A stretch of 64,000 nt of DNA from Brevundimonas fontaquae (GCF_017086445.1 NZ_CP070968.1:2418001-2482000); one strand, 5' to 3'. Shown: positions 24,007 through 36,499, counted from the stretch's first letter. Numbers and translations: made by a program. The notes: generated from the sequence alone by a model not told the origin.

Positions 24007-24708
24007 CCGACCCCGATTTCAGCGCCAGCGGGCCTTTCGGCGGTTTCGGCCCCGAGGACCTGCTGGCCTGTTACGCCCGGGGCGTGTTTCCGATGGCCGA
24101 GGCGCGCGATGATCCGCGCGTCTTCATTATCGAGCCGGAACAGCGCGGCGTCATTCCGCTGGACGCCTTCCACATCCCCAGCCGCCTGCGCCGCACCGTA
24201 CGGGGCGAACCGTTAGAGGTGCGGGTCGATACCGCCTTCGAAGCGGTGCTGGACGGCTGTGCGGCCGCGCAGGGCCCTGATCGCGAGGACACCTGGATCA
24301 ACGGTCCGATCCGGCGGCTGTACGCCGCCCTGTTCGCCATGGGCTTCGTCCATTCCATAGAGTGCTGGCGTGATGAGCGGCTGGTCGGCGGGCTTTATGG
24401 CGTATCGCTGGGCGGGGCCTTCTTCGGCGAGAGCATGTTCAGCCGCGAGCGGGACGCCTCCAAGGTCGCTCTGGTGCATCTGGTCGCGCGCTTACGAAAG
24501 GGCGGGTGGACCCTGCTGGACGCGCAATTCCTGACCGACCATCTGAGCCAGTTCGGTGCGGTTGAAACGCCTCAAGCGACCTATCTGGAGCGGCTTAAGC
24601 CCGCGCTGTCGGTCAGGCCGGACCAAGGGGCGTTGTGCGCGCCCCTGACCGGCGCAGAAGCCGTCGCCTTAGCCAGCGGCTAAATCCGAGAAGATAGGTC
24701 TCTCAGTT

Positions 24709-24837
24709 CGTCATTCCGGGGCTGAGCGCAGCGAAGAACCCGGAACCCAGGGCCACAGGTGCGTTGCTGCCCCCATCCAATGCCTGATGCGCTTCTCCTG
24801 GGTTCCGGGTTCGTCCTTCGGACGCCCCGGAATGACG
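24709..24837. repeat. MITE-like palindromic element upstream of lepB
   Basis: A 129-base element bounded by perfect 13-base inverted ends (CGTCATTCCGGGG ... CCCCGGAATGACG). Inside are further inverted motifs (AACCCGGAACCCAGG / CCTGGGTTCCGGGTT). The element at 25720-25846 is a related copy in the opposite orientation. It accounts for most of the 261-base gap between aat and lepB; nothing else is recognised there. Confidence 0.75.
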
Positions 24838-24944
24838 TCAGCAGGGTGAATATCGATTGAACCTCGTCTGTCCGGACACGATTTGCGGCCTGTCCCGACA
24901 GCTTAAGATTGGCGTCTTCGCCCGGCCTGACGGTCAATGGCGGC

Positions 24945-25709
24945 ATGACCCAGACCCCGCCAAAAACCCCGCCCCGTCCGTCCCTTCTTCGCGAGGTGCG
25001 AGAGATCGCCCTGACGCTGATCTTCGCCATCATCCTGGCGCTCGCGATCCGCATCGTCCTGTTCCAACCCTTCACCATCCCCTCGTCGTCGATGGAGCCG
25101 GGGCTGGTGACCGGCGACTATATCGTCGTGTCCAAATATCCCTATGGCTGGAGCACGGCGTCCCTGCCGTTCAATCCGGCGATGTCGCCGGGACGGCTGT
25201 TCGGGCGCGAACCGAGACGCGGCGACGTGGTGGTGTTCCGCCTGCCGCGCGACCCCGGCAAGGCCTGGATCAAGCGCGTCGTCGGCCTGCCGGGCGATAC
25301 GGTTCAGGTGCGGGGCGGCGTTGTGTTCGTCAATGGCGATCCGGTGCGCCAGACCCGGCTGGATGTCGTCGCCGATCACGATGCGCCGCAGCGACGGGTC
25401 CAGCAGGTGCGCGAGACCCTGGCCGACGGACGATCCTACGTCACCTACGACGGCGGGCCGGACCTGCCGGGCGACGACACGCCTGTGCGCCGCGTGCCGG
25501 CGGGCTGCTATCTGTTGATGGGCGATAACCGCGACAACTCGCTGGACAGCCGCTGGCCGCCCGAGATCGGCGTCGGCCTGCTGCCGGCCGAAAACATCAT
25601 CGGCCGGGCCGAGGTGGTGCTGGCCTCATGGAAGCCGGGCACCGGCCTGTTCAAGCCCTGGACATGGCTGAACCTTCAGTGGGACCGGTTCCTGGTCCGG
25701 GTGCGGTAG
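24945..25709 (+). CDS. lepB: Signal peptidase I
   Basis: Type I signal peptidase cleaves Sec and Tat signal peptides at the outer face of the inner membrane. The 254-residue product has one N-terminal membrane anchor (about 20-38), then the catalytic Ser49 in IPSSSMEPGL, the general base Lys110 in WIKRVVGLPGD, and the GDNRDNSLDSR motif. The ATG at 24945 is preferred; the upstream frame lacks conservation and would extend into the intergenic element. It sits between aat and an EF-hand gene rather than in an lepA/rnc/era cluster, and is bracketed by two inverted palindromic elements. It could be a second lepB copy; that cannot be judged from this window. Confidence 0.93.
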   Translation: MTQTPPKTPPRPSLLREVREIALTLIFAIILALAIRIVLFQPFTIPSSSMEPGLVTGDYIVVSKYPYGWSTASLPFNPAMSPGRLFGREPRRGDVVVFRLPRDPGKAWIKRVVGLPGDTVQVRGGVVFVNGDPVRQTRLDVVADHDAPQRRVQQVRETLADGRSYVTYDGGPDLPGDDTPVRRVPAGCYLLMGDNRDNSLDSRWPPEIGVGLLPAENIIGRAEVVLASWKPGTGLFKPWTWLNLQWDRFLVRVR

Positions 25710-25719
25710 ACTTGGCTGT

Positions 25720-25846
25720 CGTCACTCCGGGGCGTCCGCAGGACGAACCCGGAGCCTAGGTAGGCATCGCGGCTTTTGATGCTTCCAGAGCCAGCCCGCA
25801 GCCCTGGATTCCGGCTTCCGCGCTGAGCGCGGCCCCGGAATGACGA
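25720..25846. repeat. MITE-like palindromic element downstream of lepB (inverted copy)
   Basis: A 127-base element with inverted ends (CGTCACTCCGGGG ... CCCCGGAATGACG). Its reverse complement aligns with 24709-24837 at both ends, including GGGTTCGTCC.GCGGACGCCCCGG, with a divergent centre. It starts ten bases after the lepB stop and may also act as a transcript end. Confidence 0.75.
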
Positions 25847-25863
25847 CGTGCGCAAGGCCGGCT

Positions 25864-26202
25864 CTATCTCGCGCGGTACTCGTCGAAGCTGACGACGCCG
25901 TCGTGATTGCGGTCCAGCCGGTCGAAGTCGGCGCGGGTGGGCGACGATTGGGCCAGGGAGGGCGCGGCGACGGCGCCCAGCGCCAGGCCTGCGACGGCGG
26001 CGGCCAGCAGGGGCCGCCAGCTCAGGCGGGGTTGAGGGCGTGCGGACGAGGCCGCATTCAACTCGGCGTCTATGAAGCGGCGAATGGCGTCGCTGGCCGT
26101 CCGGCCCTGGTCACGGCACCGGGCCATGAAGGCGGTCTTGGTCGCGTGGGGCAGTCGGATTTCGACCGTTTCCGTCTTCTTGGGCGGCTTGTTGCGGTCC
26201 AT
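25864..26202 (-). CDS. Ribbon-helix-helix / transmembrane / EF-hand protein
   Basis: 112 residues with an unusual layout. Residues 10-48 (TVEIRLPHATKTAFMARCRDQGRTASDAIRRFIDAEL, shown here only by its ends: VEIRLP...RRFIDAEL) read like a ribbon-helix-helix DNA-binding domain. Residues 63-84 (PLLAAAVAGLALGAVAAPSLAQ) are a membrane segment, which could also be cut like a signal peptide. Residues 97-108 form one good EF-hand loop (DRNHDGVVSFDE). If anchored, the RHH part would be cytoplasmic and the calcium site periplasmic. It lies 26 bases downstream of the DUF2155 gene on the same strand. Function not known; a transmembrane calcium-responsive regulator is only a guess. Confidence 0.75.
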   Translation of the reverse strand: MDRNKPPKKTETVEIRLPHATKTAFMARCRDQGRTASDAIRRFIDAELNAASSARPQPRLSWRPLLAAAVAGLALGAVAAPSLAQSSPTRADFDRLDRNHDGVVSFDEYRAR

Positions 26203-26228
26203 AGCGCGCCTCCTCGCGGCGTCGAAGC

Positions 26229-26882
26229 TCAGTTCTTACAGCCGACGACCCAGGCGTCGTAATAGGGGTTCTGGACCCCGCTGACGGCGGGTGACGAAGC
26301 GAACATCCAGCCGCGGAAGATCTGGCGTCCTGCCTGGCGGCCGCGCGGCTGAAGCGAGACGTCCATATAGGCGATGGCGTCCTCGGTCAGTTCGTCCGGC
26401 GTCGTCACCTCGCAGGCGCGGGCGGCGAAGATCAGATTCTGGTTGAAGCGCACGGGACGACCGCCGACCTCGACCTCGAACTTCATCGTCTCGGCAGTGA
26501 CCTTATCGATGGCCTGGATGATCGCGAACTTGCGACGCTGACGGCGCGCGGGCGTGGCGGGTTGATCGACGGCCTTCTCCGCGACCGGCTTTTCGGCCTT
26601 GACCTCTTCCTCGGCCTTTTCCTCGACGGCGGCGTCCTCGGCGATCACTACGGCCGGCGGCGGGGTCACCGCGACGGGTGCCCGAGGCGCGGGCGCGCCC
26701 GCGGGCGGCGTCTCGGTCGGGACCGAGGGCTGGGTCGGGGTGGTGCGCAGAATGTCGCCGATCGGATCCTGGACCGGACGCGCATCGCGCGGCGCGTCCT
26801 GAAGCACGCTGGCGGTCACCGCGCCGGCGCTCAGCACAGCCGCGACGGACGCCGCGCCCAACAGGATGCGGCGGATTTTCAC
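26229..26882 (-). CDS. DUF2155-family periplasmic protein
   Basis: 217 residues. An N-terminal signal peptide or anchor (about 1-24) leads into a Pro/Ala/Glu-rich, low-complexity linker (about 30-110). The C-terminal ~100 residues form the conserved DUF2155 domain, with KVTAETMKFEVEVGGRPVRF, LIFAARAC and the hallmark FRGWMFASSPAVSGVQNPYYDAWVVGC (cited by its ends FRGWMF and WVVGC). Two conserved Cys (ARAC, VVGC) may pair. The start overlaps the stop of the NDUFA12-like gene by four bases (ATGA), a gene pair conserved in Alphaproteobacteria near aat and accBC. The molecular function of the family is unknown. Confidence 0.88.
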   Translation of the reverse strand: MKIRRILLGAASVAAVLSAGAVTASVLQDAPRDARPVQDPIGDILRTTPTQPSVPTETPPAGAPAPRAPVAVTPPPAVVIAEDAAVEEKAEEEVKAEKPVAEKAVDQPATPARRQRRKFAIIQAIDKVTAETMKFEVEVGGRPVRFNQNLIFAARACEVTTPDELTEDAIAYMDVSLQPRGRQAGRQIFRGWMFASSPAVSGVQNPYYDAWVVGCKN

Positions 26883-27271
26883 TCAGGCGTCCAGGCCTGA
26901 TAGTCGCCGGTCGCGGCCGGGCGCTTGGCGTCGCCGGCCAGCGAGCCGGGCGGACGCCAGGCCAAAGGCGTGCCGGTCAGATTAGGCAGATGCTCCTTCT
27001 CCCAGGCGCGACGCGGCAGCGGCTGCTCGGTCGGCGGCTGGTCGAAGGTGTAGTGCAGCCAGCCGTGCCAGTCGGGCGTCACCTTGGACGCCTCGGCATA
27101 GCCGTCATAGATGACCCAGCGACGCTTGCGGCCGTCGTAGCTGACGTTGTCGCGGCTCTCGTAATAGCGATTGCCGTTCTCGTCCTGGCCGACGAAGCGA
27201 CCGCGCTTGGCGATGGTGAACCGGGTGCCGATCGTGGCGCCCTCCCACCAGCCGAAAATCTTGCTCAACAC
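26879..27271 (-). CDS. NDUFA12-like NADH:ubiquinone oxidoreductase 17.2 kDa subunit homologue
   Basis: A 130-residue homologue of the mitochondrial complex I accessory subunit NDUFA12 (B17.2), found in alphaproteobacterial complex I. Characteristic segments are LSKIFGWWEGATIGTRFTIAK, VGQDENGNRYYE, RRWVIYDGYAEASKVTPDWHGWLHY and HLPNLTGTP (given here as WWEGATIG, NRYYE, DWHGWLH and PNLTGTP). A GTG at 27271 gives the family-typical MLSKIF start; the longer frame adds 47 non-conserved residues. It is translationally coupled to the DUF2155 gene. It probably associates peripherally with complex I, although the nuo genes are not in this window. Confidence 0.9.
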   Translation of the reverse strand: MLSKIFGWWEGATIGTRFTIAKRGRFVGQDENGNRYYESRDNVSYDGRKRRWVIYDGYAEASKVTPDWHGWLHYTFDQPPTEQPLPRRAWEKEHLPNLTGTPLAWRPPGSLAGDAKRPAATGDYQAWTPE

Positions 27272-27477
27272 GTCGTGGAATCCAACCGTAAGGGGTCGCC
27301 GAAAAGGGAGGCGGCGTCTGGGTCGGATCATAGAAACCCGCGCCCTCTTCGTCCAGCGTTCAAGCGTCTGGCGGTGAATCGATATCTTGTGGGCAAACCC
27401 GCCCAGCGACACCAGATGTATTGGCTAAGCCGCGTGCGCATCCTAGGCTCGGCCGAACCTTTCGGAGAGACGCCGCC

Positions 27478-30006
27478 ATGCGCTTTCAATCCGGCTTCGC
27501 CGCTCGCGCCGACCGAGTCGCGATGGAGACCCGCGCCATCGAGCGCCCCGCCGGCGTGCAGCAGATCCTGGCCCCCGCCGGCTGGTCCGACGTCCGGATC
27601 GAGGCCTGGCTGGACTGGGTCGAGGCGGAAGGGTTCGCCACGCCCCTGTCCGGCGACTGGCTGAACGGCGGCGTCGACGCTTGGGCTGAGCGGCTGGCGG
27701 CGACGGGCGTGGCCGAGGGCGTGTTCGACCGGGCCGAGGCCGCCGCTTTCGTCGAGGCGCTGTCGGGCATCTTCAGGCTGGGCCTGGCGGCGCCGGCGGC
27801 GTCTGGCCCTGCGGCTGTCGGCGTCGTCGATCTGAACGACCCCGGCGCGGCGGCGCGATTGAAGGGGCACGTCGGACGGCGCGTGGCCGCGCGTCTGGGC
27901 GCCCAGGCGGCCGACGCCCTGGCCGAGGCGCTGGTCGGCGTGGCCGATGCGGTCGATCGCTGCGAAGGTCCGCGCGGCGACTGCGGAGACCCCTCGCGCA
28001 ATCCAGCCCTGGGCCGGGCGGCGGCCCTGGCGCGGCGGTGCGGCGCAAGCGACGCCGATATCCTGAGGGCCGTCGACGGCGAACGGCCCGCGCTGGCCTT
28101 GGAGCCGATGGTCGAAGGCGCGCCTTTGGTCGCCCTGGCGGACCGAACCCAGATCGCGGCGGGCGCGCCCGAAGCCCTCTTGGCGGCCGAGGTGGCGCTC
28201 GATGGCGGCCTGATCGTCGCCTTCGATCCGCGCGATGCGGAGGCCGCGACGGCGCAGACCGCGCGGGCTTTGATCGATCTGAGCGCCGTCCTGGGGCTCG
28301 ACGGAGACATAGCGACCGATCTGGCGGATCTGACGCGCCTGCTAATGGTGGCGCTGGACCTTCAGTCCGCCCGGCCCGGTCCCATCGCGCTGGGACTGGA
28401 CGGCCTGCTGGACGCGCTGGCGGCCAGCGACGACCGCATGGATCAGGCGCAGACGCTCGCGGGCCTGGTCGCGGCGACGGCGGCGCGGACCTCGGCCGAA
28501 CTGGCGACCCTGCGCGGTCCCTGCCCCGACTGGGAAGACGCGGAAAAGCCGCGTCGCCATTCAGCCATCGGCCTGTTCGTCGACGATGCGGAGGCGCGGC
28601 TGCGGCTGGGCCTGGGCAGCGTCGCGGCGATCGACGTGTTCCAGACGGCCGACGGCGAGATCGGTCGCCGGCTGCACCCCGCGCTTGCCGCGGCCATCTC
28701 TGCCGCCGGCGGCGATGTTGAGGCGGCGGAACGGTGGACGTTTGGTCGTCGCACCCTAGTCGAGGCGCCAGGCATCAACCATACAGCCTTGCGCGCCCTG
28801 GGCTTCACCGACATCGAACTGGCCGCCATCGAGACCGCCCTGAGCTGGGCCGAGGATTTCGACACGGTCTTCGCCGCGCCTGTCCTTGACCCTGGCTTCA
28901 TCCGCGATGTCCTGGGCGTGGAGGACGGCGATGGTTTGCTGCTGACCCTGCTGGGCGTGTCAGAAGAAGCGGAGACGGCGGCGACGCGCTGGGTCTTCGG
29001 TCATGGCGATCTGCGCGACTGGCCCGAGGCGCCGGCGGCCGTCGCCGCCCTGCTGGCCGATCTCGCGGCGGCGGCGGCCGACCTGCGGCGCGCCGTCGAA
29101 CCGTTCAGCGACATGCCGGACATCGCCGCCCGGCCGATGGACTGGCGCACGACCTCGACCCAGGCCGCACGGCTGCTGAGCCAGGGCGCGCTGGAGGGTC
29201 GTCGCGCCCTTCGCCTGTCCCGCGCCGCACCGCCCGTCGGTCCGCTGCTGTCCCTGCCGTCGCTAGACACCGCCCGCCCCGAGCCTACCCGCGAAGCCCC
29301 ACGCCCGGCCCCGACCGAACGGGTCGTCGAACGCGTGGTCGAGCGCGAACGCGCGCGCCGCAAACTGCCCGACCGGCGCAAGGGCTATATCCAGAAGGCC
29401 GCCGTCGGCGGGCACAAGGTTTATATCCACACCGGCGAGTACGAAGACGGCGAACTGGGCGAGATATTCATCGACATGCACAAGGAAGGCGCCGCCTTCC
29501 GCAGCCTGATGAACAACTTCGCCATCGCCATCTCGATCGGCCTGCAATACGGCGTGCCGCTGGACGAGTTCGTCGACGCCTTCGTCTTCACCCGGTTTGA
29601 GCCCGCCGGCCGCGTCACCGGCAATGACTCCATCAAGTCGGCGACCTCCATCCTGGACTACATCTTCCGCGAACTGGGCGTCTCCTATCTGGACCGGCAC
29701 GAACTGGCCAACGCCGAGACAGAAGCGCAGAACTCCGACGATCTGGGCGACGGAAAGCCTGACGCCAACGCGGCCGTGCCCGCCGCCCGTTTCATCTCAA
29801 AAGGGTTCGCGCGCGGTTCTGCCCCCGACAATCTGGTCGTCCTGCCGTTCGGCAAGAAGGGCGAGCCGGAAGCCCGCGCCGCCGCCAATAGCGAGGCCGT
29901 CGCCTGCCCCGCCTGCGGCGATTTCAGCCTGCAGCAACGCGGCGCGGCCTGGGTCTGCGACACCTGCGGGGCGGCCCCGGCGCTTCAGGGCGGCGATCAG
30001 GGCTAG
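27478..30006 (+). CDS. TSCPD-domain protein resembling a degenerate class II ribonucleotide reductase (NrdJ) C-terminal half
   Basis: 842 residues. From about 636 the sequence is nearly identical in type to the C-terminal TSCPD region of B12-dependent ribonucleotide reductase ([52 protein letters not shown]). The chain ends in a CxxC...CxxC zinc ribbon (ACPACG...CDTCG, about 808-835), as in NrdJ. The first 600 residues are Ala-rich and weakly echo NrdJ segments ([47 protein letters not shown]). The catalytic barrel motifs are not visible. It is therefore unlikely to reduce ribonucleotides alone; an accessory or relict paralogue is possible (inference). The ATG at 27478 has CGGAGAG upstream. 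It is monocistronic as far as seen. Confidence 0.8.
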   Translation: MRFQSGFAARADRVAMETRAIERPAGVQQILAPAGWSDVRIEAWLDWVEAEGFATPLSGDWLNGGVDAWAERLAATGVAEGVFDRAEAAAFVEALSGIFRLGLAAPAASGPAAVGVVDLNDPGAAARLKGHVGRRVAARLGAQAADALAEALVGVADAVDRCEGPRGDCGDPSRNPALGRAAALARRCGASDADILRAVDGERPALALEPMVEGAPLVALADRTQIAAGAPEALLAAEVALDGGLIVAFDPRDAEAATAQTARALIDLSAVLGLDGDIATDLADLTRLLMVALDLQSARPGPIALGLDGLLDALAASDDRMDQAQTLAGLVAATAARTSAELATLRGPCPDWEDAEKPRRHSAIGLFVDDAEARLRLGLGSVAAIDVFQTADGEIGRRLHPALAAAISAAGGDVEAAERWTFGRRTLVEAPGINHTALRALGFTDIELAAIETALSWAEDFDTVFAAPVLDPGFIRDVLGVEDGDGLLLTLLGVSEEAETAATRWVFGHGDLRDWPEAPAAVAALLADLAAAAADLRRAVEPFSDMPDIAARPMDWRTTSTQAARLLSQGALEGRRALRLSRAAPPVGPLLSLPSLDTARPEPTREAPRPAPTERVVERVVERERARRKLPDRRKGYIQKAAVGGHKVYIHTGEYEDGELGEIFIDMHKEGAAFRSLMNNFAIAISIGLQYGVPLDEFVDAFVFTRFEPAGRVTGNDSIKSATSILDYIFRELGVSYLDRHELANAETEAQNSDDLGDGKPDANAAVPAARFISKGFARGSAPDNLVVLPFGKKGEPEARAAANSEAVACPACGDFSLQQRGAAWVCDTCGAAPALQGGDQG

Positions 30007-30063
30007 GTTAAGGGTTATGGCCTAGGGTTTGCTGACAGACGATCGAACGTCGGAGCCCGGTCC

Positions 30064-30555
30064 ATGAAACGCACACTTTCCCTCGGCCTGATCGCCGCCC
30101 TGCTGGCCGTCGCCGCGCCCGCCCTGGCCCAGAGCGCGGGTCAGATCGCCAGCGTGCGACGCGGCGCCTCCTGCGCCGGTTGCAATCTTTTTCAGGGCGA
30201 CTTTTCAGGGCTGGAGGCGCGGGGCCTGAACCTGGCCGGCTCACGCCTGCGTCAGGCGGACCTGAGCCTCAGCGTGATGAACCGCACGCGCTTCTCCAAC
30301 ACCGACATGCGCGACGTCGAGGCCTATGGCGGCGTCTTCTCCGGATCGAACTTCTCGCGCGCCAACCTGACCAACGCCAGCTTCGTCGGCGCCTATCTGG
30401 AGGGCGCCAGCTTCGCCGGCGCGACCCTGTCGGGGACCAATCTGTCGGGCGCCCAGCTGGCGCGCGCCACCGGCCTGACCCAGGCCCAACTGAACAGGGC
30501 CTGCGGCGACAGCTCCACCGTCCTGCCGCGTGGTCTTCGCATTCCGGCCTGCTGA
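30064..30555 (+). CDS. Secreted pentapeptide-repeat protein
   Basis: 163 residues with a Sec signal peptide (about 1-22, ending ALAQ). The mature protein begins with a CxxC motif (SCAGCNLFQGDFSG) and then consecutive A(D/N)LXX-type pentapeptides (LRQADLSLS, NFSRANLTNASFVGAYLEGASFAGATLSGTNLSGAQL, named by ends) that would form a right-handed quadrilateral beta-helix. It ends with a Cys-containing tail (LTQAQLNRACGDSSTVLP...IPAC). The downstream gene shares the same plan, including CxxC and ACGD. The protein is probably periplasmic; Cys residues at both ends may form disulfide caps. Function unknown; the gyrase-mimic role known for some cytoplasmic pentapeptide proteins is unlikely for an exported protein. 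Confidence 0.85.
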   Translation: MKRTLSLGLIAALLAVAAPALAQSAGQIASVRRGASCAGCNLFQGDFSGLEARGLNLAGSRLRQADLSLSVMNRTRFSNTDMRDVEAYGGVFSGSNFSRANLTNASFVGAYLEGASFAGATLSGTNLSGAQLARATGLTQAQLNRACGDSSTVLPRGLRIPAC

Positions 30556-30636
30556 GCGGCGCCGACCTTGCCGCGATTTCATGAAGTTACCTCGATTTAA
30601 GTAGGTGCGGCGGGGCTTTCGAGGCATTCAGAGTGC

Positions 30637-31524
30637 GTGAAACAGATCGCTGAACATATCCGGGTCCGCCCCACATTGGCTCTGCTGACGCTGGGACTGG
30701 CGCTCGCCGCCTCCCCCGCCTTCGCCGGGGTCGAGATGTCGATGCAGGACCGCGACGTGGCCCGTTCGGTGTCGCTGGGCGGATCGTGCAATCGCTGCGA
30801 ACTGTCCGGCCGCAATCTGTCGGGCGCCACCTTCACCGGCGCCAGCTTCATGAACGCCACCCTGGTCGGCGCCAATCTGCGCGGCGCCGAGATGATGGGC
30901 TCCAACTTCACCGGCAGCGATTTCAGTCGCGCCAACATGGGCGGGGTCGAGATCGTCGGCGCCAACTTCACCTCCGCCAACTTCACCGGGGCGCAAATCA
31001 ACGGCGCCGAGGCGCAAGGATCGTCCTTCGTTCGCGCCAACCTGACCCGCGCCAATCTTTCGGGCAGCGAGATGCACGGCGTCAACTTCACCGGCGCCAC
31101 CCTGGCCGGAACCAACTTCTCCAACTCGGAACTGTTTGGCGCCACACTGGCCAATGTTCGGGCGTCCGGCGCCAACTTCGCCAGCGCTGAGGTCACGGCC
31201 TCGAACCTTTCGGGCGGCGATTTCTCCAACGCGGACTTTTCGAACGCCAGCCTGGATGGGGCGCGGTTGACCGGCGGCAGCTTCTCGCGCGCCGACTTCT
31301 CCAACGCCTCGCTGCGTCGGACCGATATTCGCGGCGCCGACCTGTCGGGCGCGCGAGGCCTGACGCAGGACCAGATTAGCGAGGCCTGCGGCGACGGCTC
31401 GACCCGCCTGCCCGGCCGCCTTTCGCCCCAGGCCTGCCGCAGCAGTTCTATCCGCATCGTCCGCGCAGCCCCCACGCCCCCGGTCCCGCCTCGCGTGCGC
31501 AACTTGGTCAACGCCGAAAACTAG
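30637..31524 (+). CDS. Secreted pentapeptide-repeat protein, longer paralogue
   Basis: 295 residues starting with GTG. A signal peptide ends near ASPAFAG (about residue 31). The mature part repeats the design of the preceding gene: CxxC (GSCNRCELSGRNLSG), about 35 tandem pentapeptides with the FTGAS, NFTGS, NLSGS and DFSNA pattern, and the tail LTQDQISEACGDGSTRLP...QAC. A basic and Pro-rich C-terminal extension (APTPPVPPRVRNL) follows. The two genes are 81 bases apart and clearly arose by duplication. The repeat length predicts a rod-like beta-helix about twice as long as its neighbour. Function unknown. Confidence 0.86.
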   Translation: MKQIAEHIRVRPTLALLTLGLALAASPAFAGVEMSMQDRDVARSVSLGGSCNRCELSGRNLSGATFTGASFMNATLVGANLRGAEMMGSNFTGSDFSRANMGGVEIVGANFTSANFTGAQINGAEAQGSSFVRANLTRANLSGSEMHGVNFTGATLAGTNFSNSELFGATLANVRASGANFASAEVTASNLSGGDFSNADFSNASLDGARLTGGSFSRADFSNASLRRTDIRGADLSGARGLTQDQISEACGDGSTRLPGRLSPQACRSSSIRIVRAAPTPPVPPRVRNLVNAEN

Positions 31525-31670
31525 GCCGTCCGCCCCGAACTCGTCCCTTCGGGACCGCCCCGCATCTCAGGCCTGACCCGCACCCCAAAGACCAGAGGCC
31601 TTGGCCTGCGGCGCAACCCGATGAAACTCGGACCTCCTACGGGCGCCTCTGGCGATCTGCGGGTAGCCCA

Positions 31671-31709
31671 AAGCAAAACGGCCCCCGGATTGCTCCGGGG
31701 GCCGTTCTG
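31671..31709 (-). terminator. Rho-independent terminator of the str operon (after tuf)
   Basis: A 13-base perfect stem (AACGGCCCCCGGA / TCCGGGGGCCGTT, 31677-31706) with a four-base loop lies 69 bases after the tuf stop. On the minus strand it is followed by TTTTGCTTT. The plus side has a weaker T run and may also end the pentapeptide transcript. Confidence 0.85.
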
Positions 31710-31774
31710 TTACGCGACTTTGTCTTTCGGCCTATGCGCGCCTCGCGGAGGCGCGCGGCTTGAGGCCGTTTCGC

Positions 31775-32965
<1,191 letters not shown>

Positions 32966-33074
32966 TTTCTAGCTCCTAAGGTCCCCGAACCGGGGTTCCT
33001 GCAGTTTGGGGGTTAAGGACGCCCGGTCCTTACGGTCCGGGCGCATATAGGCGGGCTTTCCGAAAAGGGAAAGC

Positions 33075-35153
<2,079 letters not shown>

Positions 35154-35298
35154 GAAAGCGTGCCTTGAAAATTTCAGGACGCTCAGGTGCGCCCTCGGAA
35201 GGATGTCGGTGTTCGGATAAGCGAGCGCGGGCGATTTAACTTAAACCGCCCGCGCCGGAAACCCTTAGATAGTCAGCGTAGATGACGCTTTGAAGGCG

Positions 35299-35772
35299 TT
35301 ACCAGCGATAGTGGCTGAAGGCGCGGTTGGCTTCGGCCATCTTGTGGGTGTCTTCACGCTTCTTGACCGCGGTGCCGCGGTTGTTCGAGGCGTCCAGCAG
35401 TTCGGCGGCCAGCTTCTCCGTCATGGTGTTCTCGCCACGCTTGCGCGCAGCGTTCACCAGCCAGCGTATGGCCAGGGCGCGACGACGGTCCGGACGGACT
35501 TCGACGGGCACCTGATAGGTGGCGCCGCCGACGCGACGCGAGCGCACTTCGACCGACGGAGAGACGTTGTCCAGGGCGGCGTGGAAGGTCGCGACCGGCT
35601 CCTGGTCCTTCTTCTTCTCGGCCAGGATGTCGAAGGCGCCGTACACGATGTTTTCGGCGACGGCCTTCTTACCTTCGTACATGACGTAGTTCATGAACTT
35701 GGTGACGATCAGGTCCCCGAACTTGGGATCCGGCAGAACTTCACGTTTCTGGGCGCGGTGACGACGCGACAT
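35299..35772 (-). CDS. rpsG: 30S ribosomal protein S7
   Basis: S7 nucleates assembly of the 30S head by binding the 3' domain of 16S rRNA and also contacts the E-site tRNA and mRNA exit. The 157-residue product is typical ([20 protein letters not shown], short form [10 protein letters not shown]), with the conserved [16 protein letters not shown] and ALAIRWL segments and the C-terminal [13 protein letters not shown] tail. It is the second gene of the str operon, 81 bases after rpsL. Confidence 0.98.
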   Translation of the reverse strand: MSRRHRAQKREVLPDPKFGDLIVTKFMNYVMYEGKKAVAENIVYGAFDILAEKKKDQEPVATFHAALDNVSPSVEVRSRRVGGATYQVPVEVRPDRRRALAIRWLVNAARKRGENTMTEKLAAELLDASNNRGTAVKKREDTHKMAEANRAFSHYRW

Positions 35773-35853
35773 GGGGTATTCCTTGCAGTGCCCGACCAGC
35801 GCCGGGAAGATCTCGAAAAGGCCTCCGGGCGCGACGGCCCGGAGAAGAATGGC

Positions 35854-36228
35854 TTACTTCGGACGCTTGGCGCCGTAGTGCGAACGACGCTGCTTACGGT
35901 CCTTGACGCCTTGGGTATCCAGAACGCCGCGCAGGATGTGGTAGCGAACGCCGGGCAAGTCCTTCACGCGGCCGCCGCGGATCAGAACAACCGAGTGTTC
36001 TTGCAGGTTGTGGCCTTCGCCGGGGATGTAGCACACGGCTTCGTAGCCGTTCTTGGCCAGACGGACCTTGGCGACCTTACGCAGAGCCGAGTTCGGCTTC
36101 TTCGGGGTCGTGGTGTAAACGCGGGTGCAAACGCCGCGACGCTGGGGCGAACCCTCCAGAGCCGGCACCTTGTTGCGGGTGGGCTTGGGCTTGCGCGGCT
36201 TGCGGATCAGCTGGTTGATCGTAGGCAT
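35854..36228 (-). CDS. rpsL: 30S ribosomal protein S12
   Basis: S12 lies at the decoding centre and controls accuracy. 124 residues from the ATG at 36228, giving the canonical [12 protein letters not shown] start; the longer frame is upstream non-coding DNA. The [13 protein letters not shown] loop and the [14 protein letters not shown] loop carry Lys at the classic streptomycin-resistance positions, so the sequence is of the drug-sensitive type. It is the first gene of the str operon. The promoter should lie in 36229-36499. Confidence 0.98.
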   Translation of the reverse strand: MPTINQLIRKPRKPKPTRNKVPALEGSPQRRGVCTRVYTTTPKKPNSALRKVAKVRLAKNGYEAVCYIPGEGHNLQEHSVVLIRGGRVKDLPGVRYHILRGVLDTQGVKDRKQRRSHYGAKRPK

Positions 36229-36499
36229 TCGAAACTCGTCTCGACTTCTGATGGAGGCGTGTGTCTTTCGACCGAAGCGCCTCTCGCCTTCTTGTGAACG
36301 GGGGGACCATCCCCTCGCCCGGGTGTCATCGAGACGAAGATGTGACAGGGACAAACAGAAAAACCGGAACGCGCGCTTTGGGCGTTCCGGCGGGCACAGC
36401 CCGTCCGTTCGATTGTCACGATCTCAGCGACCGGCGAACCGGCCACGCCTCGAAAGTGGGCGGCTTCTACGCGCGATGGGCGCGAAGGTCAAGGCGGCG
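36229..36499 (-). promoter_or_regulatory. Upstream region of the str operon
   Basis: These 271 non-coding bases separate rpsL from the stop of the TonB-like lipoprotein gene, which is read in the same direction. Because translation-factor operons need a strong promoter, it most likely lies here. I cannot pick a convincing -35/-10 pair by eye. Confidence 0.4.

Noticed and set aside
27272..27412. N-terminal extension of the NDUFA12-like protein
   Set aside because: The extra 47 residues are basic and not conserved in the family; a GTG at 27271 gives the normal start.
31525..31670. tRNA or small RNA gene between the pentapeptide genes and tuf
   Set aside because: No cloverleaf could be formed; only the tuf terminator is recognisable in this gap.
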